DNA of 64,000 nucleotides. Source: Pseudoscleropodium purum (lineage: Eukaryota > Streptophyta > Bryopsida > Hypnales > Brachytheciaceae). The translations under genes and the position numbers were made by a program. Under the pieces are notes generated by a model that saw only the letters and a list, made by a program, of their open reading frames with translations, did not search any database and had not been told where the DNA came from. Below, piece by piece: positions 21,688 to 35,390 of this stretch. How positions within the stretch are numbered: the first letter of the stretch is position 1; the number at the start of each line of letters is the position of its first letter. The DNA is taken from contig OZ017798.1 in the NCBI GenBank assembly GCA_963969395.1, positions 10,842,173 through 10,906,172 on the forward strand, given 5' to 3'.

Positions 21688-24600
21688 TGTGATTGTACTG
21701 AAATTCTCTCAATCAAATCTTCTCAAGAATTCGTCACAAGCACTGCACAAGCAAACTCTTCACACTCTCGCTCTCACCAACTCTCAGGACATTCGGACCA
21801 CAACAGCAAAGCAGAACTTTCCAGAACGCACAAGAGATGCGGGATAAGCACAAATTGGCAAGTGTCAGCAAAGAGCAGGGATTGATATAGCAAGGCGAAT
21901 CTTGTCTTTGAGGTGGAAGAAAGGAAGCTAGGGACCTGGACTCCTGGACCAGCGGCGAAGGCGACGACGACCACCCCGCCCCACAGGGGAAGGAAGGCCC
22001 TCATCAGTCCACACGGTTTGCCACTTTTGCTTCCCTTTTCTTGTCGGTACCTAAACTTCAGGGCCGGAGTATCAACCTCGGTCGCCGGTTCTCAACTGCT
22101 CCGGTCGGTCTTCGCTGAATCGCGGTTGGGTTGGGCATGTGCGCCTGCGCACACCACAACGGACTGCGCATAATGTGCGGGGTTTTGAACTCTCCGTGAA
22201 AACCGCGTAAAAGGAGACCCCTCGTTTCGCTTCTCGAATTCCGATGTGGCGTACGTTCCATGTCTTTTCTTTTTCTGCCCATTTCTTTATTTAAGTTACT
22301 CATTTCTTTTTCATTCGGTGCCGGAAGGAAGGAAGTCGGTTTCTGATGTACTACTACTGGAGTAAGGAAGGAGGTCCACGAACTAACCATTTAAGAGCTG
22401 GAACTGATTTTGGGGGAGGTGAAACTTCTTCAACTATTTTTCAGTAAATTTTCCTTGAAAGACAAGTAGAATTGGCATCTAACCCAACTTGATTCATATC
22501 TTTGGGAGCTTTGTGGAATTAGTTACAAAATTTTGAAGATGAAGTGGCATAGGGCTCTAATAGCATCCACCTCTTAAAATGTGCATTGTTAGTACATGGT
22601 TGAAGGTTACAAAAAAGAAACATGTGCATGCAATGTACATTTAAGGAGGTGTACGCTTTTAGAACTTGTATGCTTTTGAGAACCTCCTACCTTACTCTAA
22701 GATGCATGTTCGTACTATGATAGGAGATAAGGAAGACTTCCATGTGCAAGCAAAGCTAGCAAAGGTTCAACCTACATCTTCAAAAGTTCACAAAATATCT
22801 TCTGTTAAAGTATGTGCACCTATTACTATTATCACTAATTACAATTGAACATAGTTACTATTAGTAAACATAAATTAGTTTCATTAGATCTTATTGGTAG
22901 CTAAAAGAAGATTCCAACACACTTTGGAATGCATTATTTGGCCTCTGTATAAAGAAGTTATAAATGTTCAAAAGTACTTTATCTTGATATGATATTGTGA
23001 TGAAACTATATGAAATATTATTCAAGCTAAATGTACATATTTTGATTCAAAATTTATAAATGTTCTTATTGGAATGTTTTTTAATGTATAATTTATATAT
23101 TTTAGATTAAATTATATTAATTTTAGTATTTTATTTATTTTGGAAGCATTTCATTGCTTCAAATAGACCTTGAATATTGTAGATTTTTGTATGAATGTGA
23201 CTTGCAAAATCACTTGATTTCAGTATTAGAACCAAGTTTTGCCCTATTTTTACACAAATAATGTGGGTTTGGCAAAACACTTCAAAAATTCATACATTGA
23301 ATAAAAAAATATAATCTCAATTGCTATGGCCTTCTCTAGTATTAGTCTAAATTGGAAAAAGAAATAAAGTCTTTCATCCTTTCCCAAAAGGGCAAGGCAA
23401 CCATTATTACAACAATCAGCTCATTCATGTGAATTGAAATAAGTGGTGTCTAACCAATTGAAATAAGCCATGTAGAAAAAATGACCATTACAATAGACAA
23501 ACAACCCAACATTCTAATTCTAACACCTACTCTTGTATCCAATTTTGCTTTGTAGCACCCTCATGTAGTGAAATTGGTATGTATTCAAGTTCAGATTACA
23601 ACAAATACATGGTGTGGAATTGGAGATGAAAGAGTTGGTAATCATTTGAAAAGAATATCATTATGAATTCAATGAAAACATCTATCATACGTATAGGTCA
23701 GTTTTGGAAATAATTAGGGAAATTTTGGATCGTGTCTAAAATTTTAAAAATTGTATAACTCTTTTCAAAAATCTGAAATTTTTTATTGTTGCTAATTTTG
23801 AATATCCAAGAATTATTCTTGAGAAAATATAGAAAAAAGAAATAGATAGGGGTCAGTGTATGATACATTTATGCATGAATAGAAAAAATCAATCAAAAAT
23901 TAGGAAAGCAAAGTGCCAAAAGCCAAGAAATCCAAATCAAGCTACCAAATTGTCGAACTCCAAAAAGTAAATTGTTTTGGCAGTAACGTGTCGAGATTGC
24001 CCAAATTGCCTATTTACAAAAAAAGTAACATACTAGGCCATAACTTTTGATTCATATTTTCAAAAATCATGAAAATTGGTGTATATGAAAGATAATCCTT
24101 GTACCTACTTTATTTTTTAAATTTGGGCCAAAAATATGGAAACATCTAATTACATGTACCTACCTAAAATTATTATGTAGCCAAAAAAACACATGTTGGG
24201 CTTTTAGCGGTTATTAAATATATATATCTCCAATTTTCAAAAAATCAAAGGATTCATAGGACATGTGACATATTAATATATGTATTAACCTGTAAATTGC
24301 TTTTACTATTTTACACAAAAAAAATTTTAAATTGCTATTTTTAGTACATTGAACTTAATTGAAATATGAAAACATTTTTTAAACTATCAACCATACAAAC
24401 TTGTACTAAACTACATCTACCTCAAATTCTTAACAATTTAGTGTTCTGAATCATCCTTTAAAAAGTTTTCTTTTAAAAAATTTTGTACGTGTACTTAAAA
24501 TGGCAATTTTTGAGCATTTTTAGTGAAAACATAGTCATTGAACTTTTGGAGTTAAGATGAGAAAATTAGAAGTTCAAAAGATATGAGATAATCCATATTT

Positions 24601-27279
24601 GTGCATTTATATTTGTATTCTTGTCCAAATTTGTATCAACATTGATAACCATATACGCATGTATTGATATACATGATGTTTATCCATATATTATATTTGC
24701 ATTGCAACTTAGGATGGGACATAGAACACATGGTTGTCAATTTTTGGGTGATAGTAGCTAAGAGATTGTGCCCAAAACTAGTTTTTTTTTAATTTTATTT
24801 GACTCCTAAATTTCCAATGTCCCCTCAAGAGACAAATGGAAATTTTGGAAAGCTTCTATAATCTCAATTTTTGGGGCAATATTTTGAAACTTTTAATATG
24901 GTAGAAAAAAACATTAACTTCATGAAAATATAATTTTTATTTTAGTCAATGTCTAAGATCCAAAGTTATACCATCCTAAACCCCAAAAGTAGTTTGCAAA
25001 GTAGCAATAAATCCACAAAAATTTGAAATAAATAAATAATTTAAATTATAGAAAATATTTATATCTATACAAAAAGCTTGGATTTATTCCATTCGGATGA
25101 TGATGTTAAAGTTATGGAGTTATGATCTTATAAGGCGATCGTAGCATCAAAAATAATGTATAGGATTCATTTTTAAACTCAATTTTAAAAAAATTTAAAA
25201 AACAAAAAATCCTCCACACTAGTCAAACAAGGTGAAAAACAAACATTTTCTACTCTTTAATTGCAAGTATCTTGCAATCTACATAGTCAATTTAAGAAAA
25301 AATTCTTATCCACATTTTTATATAAGTTTATTGCACAATTTTATAGATGCTACTTTTAACTACTTCTAGACTTTTGAAATTCCAAGATTAATAATGGTCA
25401 TCATGAGAAAAAAAATTATCATCAAGAGATAATGCAAAACATTGGAAAATCTATGCAAAATATCAAGGGAACTCCCAAACCTATGATTGGAAGACCCCAT
25501 GATCTTTAGTCCAAAATTCAATGAATAATCTAGAAGTAGTTAAATGTGGCCACATATAGTTAAATATGAAAAAAAATTGTTTCTTTTTTTGGAATAAAAA
25601 TGGTAGTTTATAGTGATTTTTTATTTTAAAAATGCCTTGAGACTATAGGGATTAATTTAGAATGATGCAGTATTGCCCCTTTGGATATTGCATATATTTA
25701 AATTTATAAGATTCAAATTTTCTCCACTTTTGAACAACAAGATTAGAGAAATTTTCAATGTAGTTTGGTCAACTTATTTTTGAGGGAAAAAAAGACACAT
25801 TATAGGTGGTTAAATAAAAAAAACATGTAGCCTCTTGGAGGGGGGCTTCTTCGTGTCCATTTAGATTTTAATGTGGCTCTTTTAATTCCCTACGTGTTTT
25901 CAGTGGTAACCCAAAAGTATTTCTTTCTAAAGTTTGTAGAATAATTAATGAAGCTTCTACCATGAATAGAAACTCTATAGAGGTGTTCATTGAATTCAAG
26001 AAAATAGTGGCTTTTGAATTTTAATTCCAACTTTTGTATATTCAATTCTAGAAGGAAAATGTTGTAATGTAAACTCTTTTTAGTTCTACTACATTAGAAT
26101 GCAATAGGACTAATTAAATCGGAACCACAACAAATTAGACAATTGGACTAGGGGAGATTTTGGGTCTACCTAAATTATTTTGGGAAGTATAGATTGCAAT
26201 CTTTATTGGAGCAATCAAGCTATTTAAATTCATGAATATGAATGAATCATGTATATTATGGATTAAAAAATAATATATTCATTCAATCTAAAAAAGTAGC
26301 ATTGTTTTAGATTTTGTAGCAATTGAAAGATTTTCTTCTTTCTAGGTGATTGACTTTTATGATGCAAAGAAAAAGACAAAGGATACAAGATAACTTGGGT
26401 CCCAAGTTTGAATGGGAAGAGAAGCATTGGAAGTGAAGGTAGGAGGAAGTTCCTATTTAAGATTAGTTGCATCACTTTCACAAAAGACTCAGTGCTTGCA
26501 CCAAATTAAAAATAAAGTGTCTCTGAAGGCTTTATTTCTCTAGATTTATCTAAGATGACGTCAACCTTGAGACATGTGAAGTTGGGCATGCTACCATACA
26601 TGACATTCATCATAGCTAAGAGCAAACTTTCATATACAAAAAGTAGCCAAATTTTGTAGAAAAGACAAAATAATTCTACATGGATTCTACTTGGAAGTGT
26701 GCAATATTTGCCAAAGGGGAATCAAAATCATTGGCCATCAAAAATATAGAGAAAGGCCAATAAGAAGTGGAGGAGGCAACTTTTTGACTTCCAGAAAACT
26801 AATTTTAACATTGAACATCAACTTTTTGATCACTTTTAATTTGACAACAAGACAAAGCTACCCTGAAATATAGTTTCTCAATACTCACAGAAAAGTGTAA
26901 ACAGGTGTCAAGAAACTTGGACCAAAAGCAATTACGATTCTAGAATACTTAAAAATTGTTTTCCAACTCTATATGGGTTATGTACTGTAACCAGAAGCCT
27001 TCTTGTGCAATGAGTAACTTACGGTAGATGCTTTCTATGTACTTTCAAAACATCATATTTTTTAATGTTCTATTTCCCCTGCTTGAATAATGATTTGAAC
27101 TCCATAGGCTCAGAATGAGAGACTGAAAGTTATTCAAGTTTTAGAAAATTTGAGATTTTTAACCCCTAAAGCCATGAGCTTTTTTGAGAACTTAGCATTT
27201 TGGAGCAGCTCATTACAATGGATTTTTTCTTTCTTTCTTTAGGATTTTCATACAACTTGTGCCCAAGGACTAGCTTTAA
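21688..27279. other. HMA-gene upstream region and AT-rich DNA
   Basis: From 21688 to about 22430 the DNA is moderately GC-rich with only shadow frames and probably holds the HMA promoter and leader. The rest is AT-rich without coding signal. At about 24000-24210 a stretch matches the right-hand part of family A and ends GGGCTTTTAGCGG/TTAT, probably an eroded copy whose left end I could not place. Confidence 0.5.
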
Positions 27280-28827
27280 CCCCTAAATGCCCAAGGCATG
27301 TTTTGAGCTTCTTAGAATTTGCTCCAAACGGAACAAAATGCCAACATTTTGATATGTTTTACCAATTTAAAAAAAATTGTAATCATATAAATTCAAACTA
27401 GAAATGTTAGAGATCTCATAGGAAAAAAAACATAGCAATATCACTTATGGAGTGAAAGATTATAATGTTTGACCTTGAGGGTGTTAACCCCTAAAGTTCT
27501 ATAACCTTGAAACCGCTCAAAAATTGCCATTTTTAGTATAAGTACCAAATTTTTGGAAAAAAACTTTTTTTGACACTTATAAACATAGGATCTTGTAGAA
27601 TATTGATTTGAAAAGATGTAGTAAAAATTTCAGAACTTTTCACCGCGTGGATTGCAAGATTTTAGCATTTGAATTGACAAAAATATTTTTTTTAACCCTG
27701 CAAAAAATCGGGCAACAACACTTTACAAGCTCACTTTTCTATTAAAAAAAATGTTCAACATGGTGGTGCTTCTTTGGAATTTTTTACTAAACAAGTTTTG
27801 TACATGCTTGAAAATTTCTAGGTCATTTGGAATTATACAGCATATAGGGAAAAAAACAATAAGTAGAAAGAGATAGAGAATGATTCAAAATACTAAATTG
27901 TTAATAATTTAATTATGGAACTGAAAAATGTCAATCCCAATGGTTGTAATGTTTTTATAAACAATATACCCTATGATTTTATTTTTTTCAAAAAATATTG
28001 AAAATTGAGTGAAATAAACAACTTCAAAGTTTATTTTAGCGGACAAAATCTATAACTACCCACAAACTAAAATTCCTCATAATTTTTGACTCATTGATTG
28101 AAATGGAATGATTCAAAGCTTTCCACACATATATAAATATAGAAAATCAATTTCAAATTTTTATTTTTGAAAAAAGTGAATTTTTCACCCAACTTGAGAA
28201 ACAAACAACATATTGGGCCATAACTTTTGACTCCTATTTCCAATGTCATGAAATTTGTTGCATGTGAAAGATATTCCTCGTCCATACCTTCTAATAAAAC
28301 TTGAGCCTAAAATGTGGAAATTTCTGGTCACAATGACCTGCCTAAAAATTCTATACAACCAAACTACACAGTCTGGTCCTTTAGGGGTTAAAATTGCAAA
28401 AATGATGTGATCTTTCACTTCTCTTTTTACAAGTCAAATCTAAAAAGTTGGTGACCAAAAACATATGAGGTTAGAGGGCCTCACATGTATAACCCGAATC
28501 AATTTATGTCTTCTTAATATCTACTCTATCATTTTTTTAATTGAATTTTGAATATGATTTTTTCTCCAAGAATTAGTGTATTTGAGGCTCATCTCTAAGA
28601 GCTCTCAACACTATGGAAAGTTAGGATTGCAATGGGTACCCTTGCACAAAATCTTGAATAGAAAAATCACTATCATTTACATTTAAGATCGGATTTGTGA
28701 TGCTAAAATTAGACTTCAAAAAGAACTTTTCATAAATATAAACTACTAAAAATAGCAACTTGATTAGGTTTTATTTAACTTCAAAGTTTTGCAAACACCA
28801 TATTTTGGTGCCTCGGGCATTTAGGAG
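27280..28827 (+). mobile_element. TTAA-flanked MITE, family B, copy 1 (split by a nested element)
   Basis: It begins CCCCTAAATGCCCAAGGCA at 27280 and ends TGCCTCGGGCATTTAGGAG at 28827, with TTAA on both sides (27276-27279 and 28828-28831). A 900-bp family A element plus one TTAA copy is inserted at 27488-28391. Without it the element is 644 bp, matching the other copies (632 and about 626 bp). Long matching inverted ends, no coding capacity. Confidence 0.88.
27488..28387 (+). mobile_element. TTAA-flanked MITE, family A, copy 2, nested in family B
   Basis: The 900-bp element starts CCCCTAAAGTTC and ends GTCCTTTAGGGG, flanked by TTAA (27484-27487 and 28388-28391). The intact family B copies have a single TTAA at this spot (near 30120 on the minus strand and near 49834), so the boundaries are confirmed by internal empty sites. 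No open frame of note. Confidence 0.9.
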
Positions 28828-28831
28828 TTAA

Positions 28832-29635
28832 GGCACAACAATTTTCATAACTTTTGACTACGTAGTAAAAAAATTATTGTTTGATATGTTATTTTTAGCA
28901 AAGTGTGGGCAACTCAAAAAAATTCTTAAAATTTATCTATTTAACAAATCAAAATTTGAAAATGGTTTTCTAGATTTATATCTTAGCAAAAAGATTTGAT
29001 TTATTCCATTTTGATTAATTAGATGAATGTTATGAGGAGTTTTAGTTTGCGGGTAGGTATGGAAACTCTCCTCTAAAATAAACTTTGAAGTCCTTTAATT
29101 AATTTAGTTTTCAATATTTTTGAAAAATAAATAAAAACATTGGATGTACCAATTGTTCATTACAACATTACAACAATTGAGATTGGCATTTTCAATTCCA
29201 TAATTAAATTCTTAACAATTTAGTATTTTGAATCATTCTCTACTTTTTTTTATGTACTATTCATTTCTCATATGTTGTACAATTCCAAATGATTCAAATT
29301 TTTTCAAGCATATAGCCAACTTGCCTTGAAGAATGAATCCAAATAATTACCACCATTTTGGACATTTTTTCATACAAATAAGACCTTGTGAAGTGCATCT
29401 TTATGGTTTATTGCAAGGCCAAAAAAAGAATTTTTGTCAATTCAAATGCTAATATCTTGCAATGTACATGGTAGAAATTTTTGGATATTTTTGCACATCT
29501 TTTCAAACCAATGTACTACAAGATCCTACAATTACATGTATCCAAAAAAAATTTTCTTTCTAAAATTTGGTGCTTATACTAGAAGTGACAATTTTGGAGT
29601 GCTTTTGGTGAAAAAATAGTCAAAAATTTTAAAGG
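28832..29635 (-). mobile_element. TTAA-flanked MITE, family A, copy 3, reverse
   Basis: It is the reverse complement of the family A interior, abutting the family B right end and sharing TTAA 28828-28831. The other side ends in TTAA 29636-29639. The end near 28832 lacks CCCCTAAA and starts internally (GGCACAACAATTTTC), so this copy is truncated or eroded there. Confidence 0.7.
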
Positions 29636-29701
29636 TTAATTCAACATCGTAATAGAAATATTCCATGCACTTCCAATATGCCTTGCATGGCAAACATTTA
29701 A

Positions 29702-30333
29702 CCTCTAAATGCCTAAGGCATCAAATTTCGGTATCGATAATATTTTGAAGTTTAATAAAACCAAACCAAGTTAGTATTTTTGTAGTTTATATTCTTGAAT
29801 TTTTTTTAAAAGTCTAGTTTTAGCATTAAGAATCCAACTTTGAAAATAATTGATTATAATTTTTTAATTCAAGATTTTGTACAAGGGAGTTCATTGCAAA
29901 GCTTGATTTTCTAGTGTTGATCGAGGTCTTTTGGACACTAAATCTTAGAAAAAAAATCACATTACAAATTCATTTCAAAAAAATTGTAGAGTATATTTTG
30001 AGAAGTTGTAAATTGGTTGGGGTTATGCACATTATGCCCTATATCTTGTATTTTTTTATGACCAATTTTTAGATTTGACATGTAAAAAGAGGATTAAAAG
30101 ACTTCAAATCACTTTCATGGTTTTAACACCCTCATGATTAAACATTATAATCTTTCAATCCATAATTGATATTGTTGAGTTTTCTTTTCCTATGTGATCT
30201 CTAACATGTCTAGTTTGATTTTGTACAATTACAATTAAAGAAAAATGATAAAAACATATCAAAATGTTGACTTTTTCTTCAATTTGAAGCACATTCCAAG
30301 GAGCTAAAAGAAAAGGCCTTAGGCATTTAGGGG
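29702..30333 (-). mobile_element. TTAA-flanked MITE, family B, copy 2, intact
   Basis: The 632-bp element has ends CCTCTAAATGCCTAAGGCA (left) and AAGGCCTTAGGCATTTAGGGG (right), about 20 bp of inverted identity. It is flanked by TTAA (29698-29701) and CTAA (30334-30337, one change). It is uninterrupted and serves as the empty-site reference for the nested insertions in the other two copies. Confidence 0.88.
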
Positions 30334-30685
30334 CTAAGTTACACATTTGCACATTACACACTTGCACTTGCAAATTACAGCCTCCATCAATAATACATGT
30401 ATATGTATGTATTAGCCTATTTGTCCCTTAATATTAAACATTTCTTAGTCCTTTGTCAATCGTCATTGTATAATGAAAAGATAATATATTAAGATTATAT
30501 CCTTTTGCAAACTCAATCAATCATGCTAATTTCACTTTTTGAAAACAAAATCTCTATTTATGATGAAAGCTTTTCAATTAATTTTGTCATTTTACTTGAT
30601 AATTGATCAAAATTGTTGATGATGAAGTTTAAAATGTTAATTATACAATCAAGTAGGAAATATTAGCTTCCGTATCTTTTTTGAA

Positions 30686-31265
30686 TCCCTAAAGTTCTAA
30701 GGCCATTTTTCTATCTAAGAACACTCAAAATTGCCACTTTTATTGCAATCATTCAAAAATTATTTTTTTTTCTAATTTCAGAATCTAACCATAGTGGATC
30801 TTGTACTACACTTTTTTCAAATTGTGTGGTAAAAATTAGGTGATGTTTGACCATTTGGATTGAAAGATGTTAGGATTCAAAATGAAAGCAAAATAATTTG
30901 TAAAGAAAGTGCTCTAATTGCCTGCAAAAGAAGAAACTCTATGATTTTTACACTAGTAATCAAAATAGAATGAATCAAAGCTTTCATTTAGAAAAAAACA
31001 TAATCTATGAGAAAAAAATTATGAAAATTTTTATTTCAATTTTTTATTTCAATTTTGTTGTTGTTGTGTTTCCCTCATTTTAAGATTATCATGGCATAAA
31101 TTTTGCTCTTGGGCTTTGATTGAAATAAGAATTATATTTATATGAAGCAAATAAATTTTAAGCTATCTTATGATAAAGTTTCAAAAAGTTTCACCAAGAA
31201 TGGAGCTCATAGAAACCTACCAAAAATCTATTTTATCTCTCTTAGAGACAATAGGACTTTAGAGG
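30686..31265 (+). mobile_element. TTAA-flanked MITE, family A-like, diverged short copy
   Basis: It starts TCCCTAAAGTTC and ends ACTTTAGAGG followed by TTAA 31266-31269; the left flank is TGAA. The interior follows family A in order (for example GATTGAAAGATGTTAG, then GAATGAATCAAAGCTTTC) but is only 580 bp. Confidence 0.6.
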
Positions 31266-31810
31266 TTAAACAAAAATTTAAAAAAAAATTGCGATATTCA
31301 CTACCTCTTCAGAAGAGTTAGATGGCCCATTTCAATTATCTTAAAAACAAATAAATAAATAAATAAAATTTGAGAGACACATTCAAAGATGAGTACAGAT
31401 ACAAATATTAAAATGAAGTGCAAATGCAAAAGTAAATATGAATATAAGCATAAATATTGATTACATATAAAGAGTAAATACATACTTACGTTAGGATGTA
31501 AAAAAAACATAAGAGGTTTTAGTTCAAGAATTTTTTTGAAAAGAAAATCATTGTTACTATTACAACAACCCATTTCAATTACCCCCTTCCAAAATAAATG
31601 AAAACAACAACCAAAACACATTCCTTCACTATTCACTCAAAAGAATAAATTAACAACAACCACAAAGTCCAAAATGAAGTTGTGATATTTGCAATACAAC
31701 CATTTTATTGGCATGGTATTGTCTACCCAAAGTTTGTAAATTAGCCCCCTTGTCCTATATTACTAGTTCCCTATGTTTTTTTGTTTGTTTTAAATTACTT
31801 GTCCCTTTAA

Positions 31811-32684
31811 CTCCTAAAATTCTATGGTATTTTGAAGCCTACAATTACTTCAAAATACTTATATCCAAAGTAAGGCTAAATTCTTCATCCATATTTATTC
31901 TTTAACAAATACAACCATAGGATCCTTTAGTTTACTTATTTAAGTACATTTTAAAAGAATTTTAGAGTAAAAATCCTTGCTAATTGCAAATTCAATGTAT
32001 TATTATTTAAAAAAGTATTTTTTTCTGGACCTTCCTAAAGGTGAAGTTTTGTCTTTTGACATTGTTAGGGAAAAACACATGTGCAATCTACCTAGTATAT
32101 TGTAAAGTGGTTTGAAAATACATGTTAATAAATTCAACTAAAGAAACTTTCATTTTCATCTTAAAAAATTTATAAAATAGGAGGTATATAATGAAAGAAA
32201 AAAAATCGTTGATAATTCTTGTAAGAAGTTGAAAATTGACAATTCCTATGGTGAGAATGTTCTTGTAAAAATATTATTCACTTTCTTATTATTTGAAATC
32301 TTTCAAAATTGAGTTCAAAAAACAACTTTATATATTTTTTCTACCTTCATTACGTGCAAAATAAAACTCTTCACAACTTTCACCTTGTATTATTTGGAAT
32401 TGAATGGTTCAATTGTTTTTGAGGAGGTATAAATCTATACAATTAAATCAAACTAAATAATTTTTTTGGGAGAATAATTTTAGCTATCCACTTTGACATT
32501 GAAATCAAAATAAATCTTATAAATTTTGCAATTTTTACTGAAATGACATGAAACAAAGTTTCATATGCAGATAAAGATGATTAGTATTCATTTGAAAATC
32601 TCATGCAAAAATTACAAATTATGAAGTCAAGAGAGCCTACCCAAGTCCTAAAAAATTCAAAATGGGCTCTTTAGTAGTTTAGGA
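31811..32684 (+). mobile_element. TTAA-flanked MITE, family D, copy 1
   Basis: The 874-bp element starts CTCCTAAAATTC and ends AGTTTAGGA, with TTAA on both sides (31807-31810 and 32685-32688). It matches 53348-54530 through its length (shared GTGAAGTTTTGTCTTTT near the middle and GAGCTCTTTAG / GGGCTCTTTAG near the right end). Confidence 0.7.
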
Positions 32685-35390
32685 TTAAGCAATGTATTGT
32701 AATCTTAAAATTTCTTCCCTTGGCTCATGAATGAAGGTAGAAAAATTTGGTATATTAACTACTTTGTAAATCAAAGATTCTAAAAATTGAAGTTTCACAA
32801 TAATTTGAAGTAAATTGGATCTATAACCAAAACTCATTACAAATCCAAAACTATGAAGAAGTTTGAACTATGACCCATTCTACGTCCATAAAATACTATG
32901 GAGTACTAGTTAATAGTTTTATAAATGTTTACTTTTCCAAATTCACAAATTTAGAATATTACAAATTAAAATAAATAAAATAAAATCTTTTAAATTCATA
33001 AATTTGCAAAATTTATCAGATTTTGATTTTTTTCCTAAACTTCTAGCTAAATTTCTATATTTACCAATATAAAATTTACAAGTGTTCATTTATAATTTAA
33101 AATGGAAATTATAATTAAAGACATGACTTTAAATTTACAGTGTGCTTATAGGTTTAAATTTGAGGTTCCTTAGATAAACCTTCCTTGGTAAGTCAGTTGT
33201 GATGTTTTTGCTTCAGTTTGCAATTTTAATGAGTTTCAGAGAGATTTTTATTCAGATTTGAGTGGAACTTCTTTCAATTTTGAATAAATTACATTAAATT
33301 ATATCCAAACGTTAGGATTGCCAAAAATATTTCTGAAAATTGGTTTCATAATTTTTGGATGCATATTTTCCAATTGAGAATGCCGACTCAAACCACTCAA
33401 ACATATTATTTTTTCTTTGTTTGAGAAATTGAAGAAAATAAACATTTACATTTTACAAATTTCTTTCAAATATGATTCTACAAATTGTGTTTGTTGTTCT
33501 TCATTGTCTTAGCATAGTTTCTTCGTTTTGTAAGGTTGCAAAGGACATAAGGTGGCTTACAAATGATTTCAAATAAACATAAGAAGATGAAGATTTGCAG
33601 TTTTTTTCCAATCATTTGTACTTCCTCAAATGTGTTTGCAACCTATGATGGCAAAATCCCCTCACAAATGTAGATATTATTGAGTTTTCTATGAAGATTT
33701 TGAATAAAAGAAAGGATTGCAAAAAATGCCATTTTGATTTACTTTTGGCTACTCATACTTCTTTGCTCTAGTTTAAATTTTAGCCAAAAAATTAATCATT
33801 AAAAAAAATTTATTCAACTAATGAAATGAATCTAATGAAGTCTACTTTCTACTCCAATTTGAAAAATTCCTAAAATTCCTAAAATTGAATATTTTATTGT
33901 AATTAGAACTTTGATCTTTTTACTAAAAGTTTAGTAATTTTTTAACTGTAAAATGACACAAAAATTTCTTTTACATTATAATAATCTTCACTATGATATG
34001 CACCTATAATAAAATTTTCATAATTTTCAATAAATTTTCTATTTGATATGAGTTTTCTTCATATTTTCTTCCAAGATTCACAATCATTCCAAATCATCAC
34101 AAAAAAATATGAAATTTTTATAATAGATACAAGGCATATGATTTCATCATAGGAGAATAAAACTATAGAAACCTATTCATATATAGAAGTAAAATAAAGC
34201 ATTCAATGAGAAAGAATTTGAAGTTTGGATGTATGGTCATAGGCTTTGTATTTGAAGAAATAAGTTGCTCTATGATGGCATCCAATTTAACACCTAATTG
34301 CCTCCAAATTCCATATTTTGAATGATGACCCTTGGGTTTGACATGCTCCTCTCAAGTGTCTAATGAGGAGGAAAAAAATTGTTACTTTTTTTCTAAATGG
34401 CAAATTTTCTTATATCTTTGTAAATATATAACAAGCAACTAATTGCAAGTATCTCTACCCAAATAAATGTATATTATTTTTGCACCATCTTGTTTCATAT
34501 GATATTTACTAAGTTTCTCTATAAATTTTTATTGATTAAAGATTCATATGTTACAATTTTAGAATGCTACTACTCATATATCTATATAAACACATATTAG
34601 AGATCTATTAGGCATTTGAAATGAAACCTTAAGAATAATAGGCTTCCAAATGCTACTATTGTTTTTAACACATGTTTCATTTTCATTTGTCAACATAAGA
34701 GCATCACCACCATTGCGCGGCCAAGCAACCCAACCAAGCAAGTGAGTGGTTAATTCAACTTTTTTTCCCCCACCGTGGCACATTTCACATATATTAGGTA
34801 ATTAGGTTTGCTCAAAATCAATTTGAACTTAGTAGGATATGGCGTCCGCTGACTTCTTGATTGAGCCCACATTTTGCCATATTCTTGTATGATCTTATCT
34901 TGTTTCTTGTTGTTGGCCAATTGAAAGAGCACATCATAGGGATATGAAAAAACTTGACCCTCAAATATAAGGAATATACACCCAATTTTCAAGGTTTTAT
35001 TATTTTAAGAAGTTGCAAGCAAGGACTAAGATGGTCGGGGATGTGGGACTAGCTAAGTTAGGAGACGAGCTCTCATCTTGAACTTGCCAAACAACCTTTG
35101 ACATGGCAAAGTGACTAGGCCATAGTGGCAATGCTCTAACTTTTGAACCATTGCACACCATTGCTATTTTATAACACTCTTTGTGGGAAGAACCAACAAT
35201 TGCATATCATTTGAAGTTCTTGCTAGCCATGTTCAAAACTTATGCACTAATGGGCACTTGATAACTTGATAGGCCGATTAAATCTTTACTTATTCAAACC
35301 TATAATTGAAGTGTTTGTAGGTTGGAATGTTGTATTTGTTTGTTTAGACTTCAGTCCACACCAAAATCCCTAGAGAGAACAAAGGATAAC
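32685..35390. other. AT-rich interval, no gene recognised
   Basis: Only short frames. On the minus strand around 34800-34960 a frame reads NNKKQDKIIQEYGKMWAQSR and may be an old coding remnant, but I could not assign it to a family. Confidence 0.4.
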
